NCBI GenBank assembly: GCA_002435545.1
Contig: DJNB01000068.1
Span: 10,596 to 20,636, forward strand
Length of the DNA stretch: 10,041 nt
Direction: 5' to 3'
Source of the DNA: Lachnoclostridium sp. UBA6475
GTDB taxonomy: Bacteria > Bacillota > Clostridia > Lachnospirales > Lachnospiraceae
The translations under genes were made by a program, and so were the position numbers. The notes below the pieces were generated by a model that did no database searches, was not told where the DNA came from, and was given only the letters and a program-made list of their open reading frames with translations. Of this stretch, positions 6,900 to 10,041 are shown in pieces (the stretch's first letter is position 1; each line of letters begins with the position of its first letter).

Positions 6900-6928
6900 A
6901 TTATAAACTAGTTATACATAACAGTCAA
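6900..6928 (-). promoter_or_regulatory. araD promoter
   Basis: On the minus strand TTGACT (6928-6923) and a perfect TATAAT (6905-6900) are separated by exactly 17 bp. The predicted start is near 6893, giving a leader of about 40 nt ending in GGAGG. This probably drives araD-metY-glgA. Confidence 0.88.
6911..6922. promoter_or_regulatory. Palindromic operator 2 within the araD promoter spacer
   Basis: GTTAT-AC-ATAAC lies wholly between the -35 and -10 of the araD promoter and is the reverse complement of operator 1. The two sites are arranged as an inverted pair with matching flanks (AGT/ACT), fitting cooperative or looped repression. Confidence 0.65.
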
Positions 6929-6947
6929 TGAAAGTTTTTAATTGTAA

Positions 6948-7880
6948 TTATTCCGTAAAGAGAGGAGTTGAATAATATCTGTCTCCGCTGTCCGGCAAAA
7001 GAACGACGATGGTCTTTCCTTTATTTTCCGGTTTCTTTGCTTCTTCGATTCCTGCCCACAATGCAGCTCCGGAAGAGATTCCCACAAGGATTCCTTCTTC
7101 TTTCGCAATCAGTTTTCCTGTCTCAAATGCTGCTTCATTTTCCACTTTTACAATTTCATCATAAATTTTTGTATTCAATACATCCGGCACGAATCCGGCA
7201 CCGATTCCCTGAATCTTATGTGCTCCGGATTTTCCTTCGGACAGAACCGGTGAAGATGCCGGCTCTACGGCAATTGCCTGTACCGATGCTTTCTTGTCTT
7301 TCAGGTACTCACCAACTCCGGTGATGGTTCCGCCTGTTCCTACACCAGCGATAAAGATGTCAACCTCTCCGTCCGTATCTTCCCAGATCTCCGGACCGGT
7401 AGTCTTTTTATGTGCTGCCGGATTGGCCGGATTTTCAAACTGACCTGCGATAATGCTGTCCGGTGTCTCTGCCTGCAGTTCTTTTGCCTTTGCAATCGCT
7501 CCGCTCATTCCCTTGCTTCCGTCTGTCAGCACAATCTCTGCGCCATACGCTTTGATGATATTTCTTCGCTCTACGCTCATGGTTTCCGGCATAACGATCA
7601 CGGTGCGGTAACCTTTTGCCGTCGCAATGGCTGCCAGTCCGATTCCGGTATTTCCGGATGTCGGCTCAATGATCGTGGAACCTTCTTTCAGGCGTCCGCT
7701 CTTCTCTGCCTCTTCAATCATTTCCAAGGCAATACGGTCTTTGACGCTTCCTGCCGGATTGAAATATTCCAGTTTTGCCAAAATTCTTGCTTCCAATCCC
7801 AGTTTCTTTTCAATATTGGAAAATTCTACCAATGGTGTCTTTCCAATCAATTCTGTTGCATTTTTATAAATTTTACCCAT
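6948..7880 (-). CDS. cysK: Cysteine synthase A (O-acetylserine sulfhydrylase)
   Basis: This 310-aa PLP enzyme of fold type II makes L-cysteine and acetate from O-acetylserine and sulfide in the cytoplasm. The PLP lysine is K47 in NPAGSVKDR. The substrate loop TSGNTG is at 74-79, the phosphate-binding GTGGT at 181-185, and the SSGAALW block lies near the C-terminus. The length matches the family. It ends the operon metY-rrf2-cysK, 18 nt after the regulator's stop. Its ribosome site (AAAGGAAG) is weaker than that of most genes here and lies about 9 nt from the ATG. No strong GC-rich terminator follows. The AT-rich stem before araD is the only candidate. CysM or a cystathionine beta-synthase-like paralogue is less likely given the CysK-type sequence throughout. 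Confidence 0.95.
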   Translation of the reverse strand: MGKIYKNATELIGKTPLVEFSNIEKKLGLEARILAKLEYFNPAGSVKDRIALEMIEEAEKSGRLKEGSTIIEPTSGNTGIGLAAIATAKGYRTVIVMPETMSVERRNIIKAYGAEIVLTDGSKGMSGAIAKAKELQAETPDSIIAGQFENPANPAAHKKTTGPEIWEDTDGEVDIFIAGVGTGGTITGVGEYLKDKKASVQAIAVEPASSPVLSEGKSGAHKIQGIGAGFVPDVLNTKIYDEIVKVENEAAFETGKLIAKEEGILVGISSGAALWAGIEEAKKPENKGKTIVVLLPDSGDRYYSTPLFTE

Positions 7881-7898
7881 AACGGTCTACTTCCTTTC

Positions 7899-8333
7899 CT
7901 AGATAATATAATTGTCATTTTTTTGCTGCTGCCATTCTACAAGCTGCGCCAGCGTCACACCGTCAACGACATCATCAATCGCCGTCTTCAGCCGCTTCCA
8001 AAGTTCCAATGTAGCGCAGGTGTCCTGTCTGTCACACGTATTTTCCTCAAACTCCAGACAGCTGACCGGCGCCAGATTTCCTTCGGTCAGGCGAAGGATC
8101 ATCCCTGCCGTATATTCCTCCGGAGACTTCACCAGCTGGTAGCCGCCCTGCGGACCGCGAATGGCCCGCACATAGCCTGCTTTATTAAGGATGGATACGA
8201 TTTGTTCCAAATATTTCACCGAAATTTCCTGTCTTGCGGAAATATCTTTGATTCTCACCGGCGTTCCTGTGTCATACATTGCCAGGTCAAGCATGAACCG
8301 GAGAGCATATCTCCCTTTTGTCGAGATCTTCAT
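7899..8333 (-). CDS. Rrf2-family transcriptional regulator with three-cysteine motif
   Basis: This 144-aa winged-helix regulator starts MKISTKGRYALR, the standard Rrf2 N-terminus. The helix-turn-helix lies around residues 27-52 (IKDISARQEISVKYLEQIV) and is followed by the wing RGPQGGYQL (59-67). Cysteines C92, C100 and C106 precede a conserved tryptophan (W112), at positions like the Fe-S ligands of IscR and NsrR. CymR, the Bacillus cysteine regulator, belongs to the same family. The gene begins 3 nt after the stop of metY and is followed 18 nt later by cysK, so it is translated from the same mRNA. It probably senses cysteine, sulfide or Fe-S status and controls this operon through the inverted repeat at 9717-9741. 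Whether it is CymR-like or IscR-like cannot be settled from sequence alone. Confidence 0.93.
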   Translation of the reverse strand: MKISTKGRYALRFMLDLAMYDTGTPVRIKDISARQEISVKYLEQIVSILNKAGYVRAIRGPQGGYQLVKSPEEYTAGMILRLTEGNLAPVSCLEFEENTCDRQDTCATLELWKRLKTAIDDVVDGVTLAQLVEWQQQKNDNYII

Positions 8334-8336
8334 CTC

Positions 8337-9638
8337 TTATGCCAATGCCTTGAATGCTTCTTCAAGGTCATAGATAATATCGTCTACGTTCTCAGTTCCG
8401 ATAGAAAGACGAATGGTATTTGGCTTGATTCCCTGGTCTGCCAGTTCCTCTTCGTTCAACTGAGAATGTGTCGTAGATGCCGGATGAATTACCAGTGATT
8501 TTACATCTGCCACGTTTGCTAACAAGGAGAATAACTGCAAATGGTCGATGAATTTCTTGGCTTCTTCATCACTTCCTTTGATCTCAAATGTGAAGATGGA
8601 TCCTCCGCCATTTGGGAAGTATTTTTTATACAATTCCTGCTGTTTCGGATCATTGGAAACAGATGGATGATTTACTTTTTCTACCAATGGATGGTTTTCC
8701 AGGTAATTTACCACTTTCAACGCATTTTCAACATGTCGCTCTACGCGAAGTGACAAGGTTTCCAACCCCTGAAGGAAGATAAATGCGTGGAATGGAGAGA
8801 TCGTAGCTCCGGTATCACGAAGCAGGATCGCACGGATTTTTGTGACAAATGCTGCCGGCCCTACCGCTTTGGTAAAGCTGATTCCATGATAACTTGGGTT
8901 TGGAGCTGTCAAAGATTCAAATTTACCGCTTGCTTCCCAGTCAAATTTTCCACTGTCTACGATCACACCACCGATTGTCGTACCGTGGCCTCCGATGAAC
9001 TTGGTTGCCGAATGTACTACGATGTCTGCGCCATACTCAATCGGACGAACCAGATAAGGAGTGGCAAATGTGTTATCGATCACCAGTGGGATTTTATTTT
9101 CATGAGCAATCTTTGCGATGGCTTCAATGTCTACAACATCGGAGTTTGGATTTCCCAATGTCTCGATAAATACCGCTTTTGTATTTTCCTGAATGGCACC
9201 GCGGATCTCATCGAAGTTTTCCGGATCAACGAATGTTGCTGTAATTCCGTATTCCGGAAGGGTATGAGCCAGAAGGTTGTAAGTTCCACCGTAAATGTTC
9301 TTTGCTGCTACGATGTGATCTCCGTTGTGTGCCAGATTCTGAATCGTATAAGAAATGGCTGCTGCTCCGGAAGCGACTGCCAATGCTGCCACACCGCCTT
9401 CCAGTGCTGCGATACGCTGTTCAAATACATCCTCTGTCGGGTTTGTCAAACGTCCATATATATTTCCTGCATCACTCAGACCAAATCTTGCTGCGGCATG
9501 TTCGCAGTTACGAAATACGTAAGATGATGTCTGGTAAATCGGAACCGCTCTTGCATCCGTTACCGGATCCGGTGATTCCTGTCCTACGTGAAGCTGAAGT
9601 GTCTCAAATTTGTACTCTCTCTTGTTTGTCTCTGCCAT
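8337..9638 (-). CDS. metY: O-acetylhomoserine sulfhydrylase (MetY), cysteine-operon copy
   Basis: This 433-aa PLP enzyme of the Cys/Met metabolism family is predicted to use O-acetylhomoserine and sulfide to make homocysteine. The Schiff-base lysine is K213 in HSATKFIGGHG. ASGAAA (about 90), VDNTFATPYLVRP, SYHGISF, VIHPASTTHSQL and RLSIGTEN are all in the expected order, and the length fits MetY. The ATG at 9638 is preceded by GAGAGGA. It is first in the operon with rrf2 and cysK, so a single transcript makes both sulfide-fixing enzymes and their likely regulator. Compared with the other copy (4873-6144) it keeps the same core motifs but differs through much of its length, which suggests old paralogues rather than a recent duplication. 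Confidence 0.94.
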   Translation of the reverse strand: MAETNKREYKFETLQLHVGQESPDPVTDARAVPIYQTSSYVFRNCEHAAARFGLSDAGNIYGRLTNPTEDVFEQRIAALEGGVAALAVASGAAAISYTIQNLAHNGDHIVAAKNIYGGTYNLLAHTLPEYGITATFVDPENFDEIRGAIQENTKAVFIETLGNPNSDVVDIEAIAKIAHENKIPLVIDNTFATPYLVRPIEYGADIVVHSATKFIGGHGTTIGGVIVDSGKFDWEASGKFESLTAPNPSYHGISFTKAVGPAAFVTKIRAILLRDTGATISPFHAFIFLQGLETLSLRVERHVENALKVVNYLENHPLVEKVNHPSVSNDPKQQELYKKYFPNGGGSIFTFEIKGSDEEAKKFIDHLQLFSLLANVADVKSLVIHPASTTHSQLNEEELADQGIKPNTIRLSIGTENVDDIIYDLEEAFKALA

Positions 9639-9704
9639 AATAATGTCCTCTCTTTCTTCTTGATTTATTTTTATAATTTGTTTGCTGTTTTTGTTGATGA
9701 CATT

Positions 9705-9733
9705 ACTATAACCCCTTTTTCCTACTTTGTCAA
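9705..9733 (-). promoter_or_regulatory. Promoter of the metY-rrf2-cysK operon
   Basis: On the minus strand a perfect TTGACA (9733-9728) and TATAGT (9710-9705) are separated by 17 bp. The leader to the metY ATG is about 60 nt and shows no S-box or T-box-like structure that I can recognise. Confidence 0.87.
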
Positions 9734-9741
9734 TAGGAAAA
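9717..9741. promoter_or_regulatory. Candidate operator for the Rrf2 regulator
   Basis: The perfect 8-bp arms TTTTCCTA (9717-9724) and TAGGAAAA (9734-9741) flank a 9-nt centre. The site covers the whole -35 box of the operon promoter and part of the spacer. Because the regulator gene is inside this operon, an autoregulated repressor site is the simplest reading. I saw no second copy in the window. Confidence 0.6.
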
Positions 9742-9871
9742 GTAATATTTTTTTATTTTTCTTTTGGAAGAGGGCGGAAAGTGGCGTAATTTGGTTGGTT
9801 TTTTGAATTTTTTGTTTTTTTGGTGTATATCTGGGATGTGGTGCCGGCTTGGGTGGTGGCAGTTGCCGGCC

Positions 9872-9897
9872 TTGTTGACGCTAGTCAACAACTTTTT
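9872..9897 (+). terminator. Hairpin with T6 tract, plus direction
   Basis: TTGTTGAC (9872-9879) and GTCAACAA (9884-9891) pair perfectly around a GCTA loop. C and then six Ts follow. It has the form of a Rho-independent terminator for a plus-strand transcript, yet no plus-strand gene lies upstream. Confidence 0.5.
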
Positions 9898-9901
9898 TCC
9901 G

Positions 9902-9925
9902 GCGGCGGCCTGCCGCCGCGTTTTT
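9902..9925 (+). terminator. GC-rich hairpin with T5 tract, plus direction
   Basis: GCGGCGG (9902-9908) and CCGCCGC (9913-9919) pair around a 4-nt loop and are followed by G and five Ts. The all-GC stem makes this the strongest terminator-like structure in the window. It is 4 nt beyond the previous T-tract and points the same way. Confidence 0.55.
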
Positions 9926-9975
9926 GGCGTGGGGCGTTATGGGGTGTTTCCATAGAAGGGGCGTTTTCTTGTAGC

Positions 9976-10041
9976 TCACCACTGAAATTTCTTGTTTTTC
10001 CTCTTTCCGGGGTGCACGGCCTCACTGCGCGGTGGCAAAGC
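9976..10041 (-). CDS. Possible C-terminal fragment of a gene entering from the right
   Basis: A minus-strand frame is open from the window edge for 21 codons to a TGA at 9978-9976. It encodes a basic tail (HPGKRKNKKFQW at the end) that looks like a plausible protein C-terminus. A run this short is easily open by chance, and no terminator follows it on that strand. I do not recognise the family. Confidence 0.25.
   Translation of the reverse strand, partial: ALPPRSEAVHPGKRKNKKFQW

Larger units (their letters stand above)
6865..6922 (-). terminator. Possible intrinsic terminator for the cysK operon, overlapping the araD operators
   Basis: On the minus strand the arms 6922-6907 and 6889-6874 pair over 16 positions with one mismatch and a 17-nt loop. 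One A and then eight Ts (6872-6865) follow. Only a transcript coming through from cysK would contain both arms. One starting at the araD promoter would begin inside the loop. The stem is AT-rich, so its strength is uncertain. Confidence 0.5.
9742..10041. other. Gene-poor, GT-rich right end of the window
   Basis: No confident gene lies in these 300 bases. From about 9765 to 9870 the plus strand is strikingly rich in G and T and poor in C and A, with several T-runs. GCCGGC occurs at 9843-9848 and 9865-9870. Two hairpins with T-tracts follow (9872-9897 and 9902-9925). After them, ACGCCCC occurs twice on the minus strand. The final 21 codons before a stop at 9976-9978 may be the end of a minus-strand gene. 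The composition differs from the coding regions on the left. Confidence 0.5.

Noticed and set aside
7410..8498. Plus-strand open frame of 362 codons spanning cysK, rrf2 and metY
   Set aside because: It runs antisense across three well-supported genes and has a Cys/His/Phe-rich translation without a family signature.
9639..9700. A SAM (S-box) or T-box riboswitch before the metY-rrf2-cysK operon
   Set aside because: The leader is only about 60 nt and shows none of the conserved stems. Control by the embedded regulator through the promoter palindrome fits better.
9764..9955. Plus-strand 63-codon frame with a hydrophobic, Trp-rich translation
   Set aside because: It starts at a TTG with no ribosome site and runs through both terminator-like hairpins. 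Its composition follows from the GT-rich DNA rather than from coding.

Overview
The window reads as a chromosomal segment of a low-to-mid GC Firmicute, most likely a gut Clostridia of the Lachnospiraceae type. This is an inference from strong AGGAGG-type ribosome binding sites, TTGACA/TATAAT promoters, a CsoR-CopZ-CopA copper module, an Rrf2 regulator inside a cysteine operon, and two MetY paralogues. There are nine confident protein genes. Eight lie on the minus strand and only csoR lies on the plus strand. No tRNA, rRNA, CRISPR array, transposase or phage gene was seen.

Copper module (about 140-3390): copA (Cu+ P-type ATPase) and a small CxxC copper-chaperone-like gene form a minus-strand pair 12 nt apart. 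csoR, the Cu(I)-sensing repressor, is divergent on the plus strand. A near-textbook CsoR operator (2721-2737) lies between the -35 and -10 boxes of the copZA promoter. Between the two divergent promoters is one large imperfect palindrome of about 200 nt (2750-2950). It has no coding capacity and resembles a MITE-like or structured repeat element. csoR and the convergent glgA are separated by a long hairpin (3345-3383) that probably terminates both.

Sugar/sulfur/glycogen cluster (3410-6928, minus strand): araD (L-ribulose-5-phosphate 4-epimerase), a metY paralogue (O-acetylhomoserine sulfhydrylase family) and glgA (glycogen synthase) lie head to tail with gaps of 11 and 26 nt. One clear promoter precedes araD. 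It carries two copies of a GTTAT-N2-ATAAC palindrome, one in the spacer and one just after the predicted start site. Together these copies also form a long stem followed by eight Ts, which could terminate transcripts arriving from cysK.

Cysteine operon (6948-9741, minus strand): a second metY, an Rrf2-family regulator with three cysteines, and cysK (O-acetylserine sulfhydrylase) are tightly packed. A TTGACA-17-TATAGT promoter drives them, and its -35 box sits inside an 8-bp inverted repeat that is a good candidate operator for the embedded regulator.

The two ends of the window (1-139 and 9742-10041) hold no confident gene. The right end is GT-rich on the plus strand. It contains two hairpins with T-tracts pointing in the plus direction, and possibly the last 21 codons of a minus-strand gene that enters from outside. 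Nothing here is a clearly undescribed system. The most notable features are the 200-nt palindrome between the copper promoters, the composite operator/terminator before araD, and the unusual araD-metY-glgA grouping.
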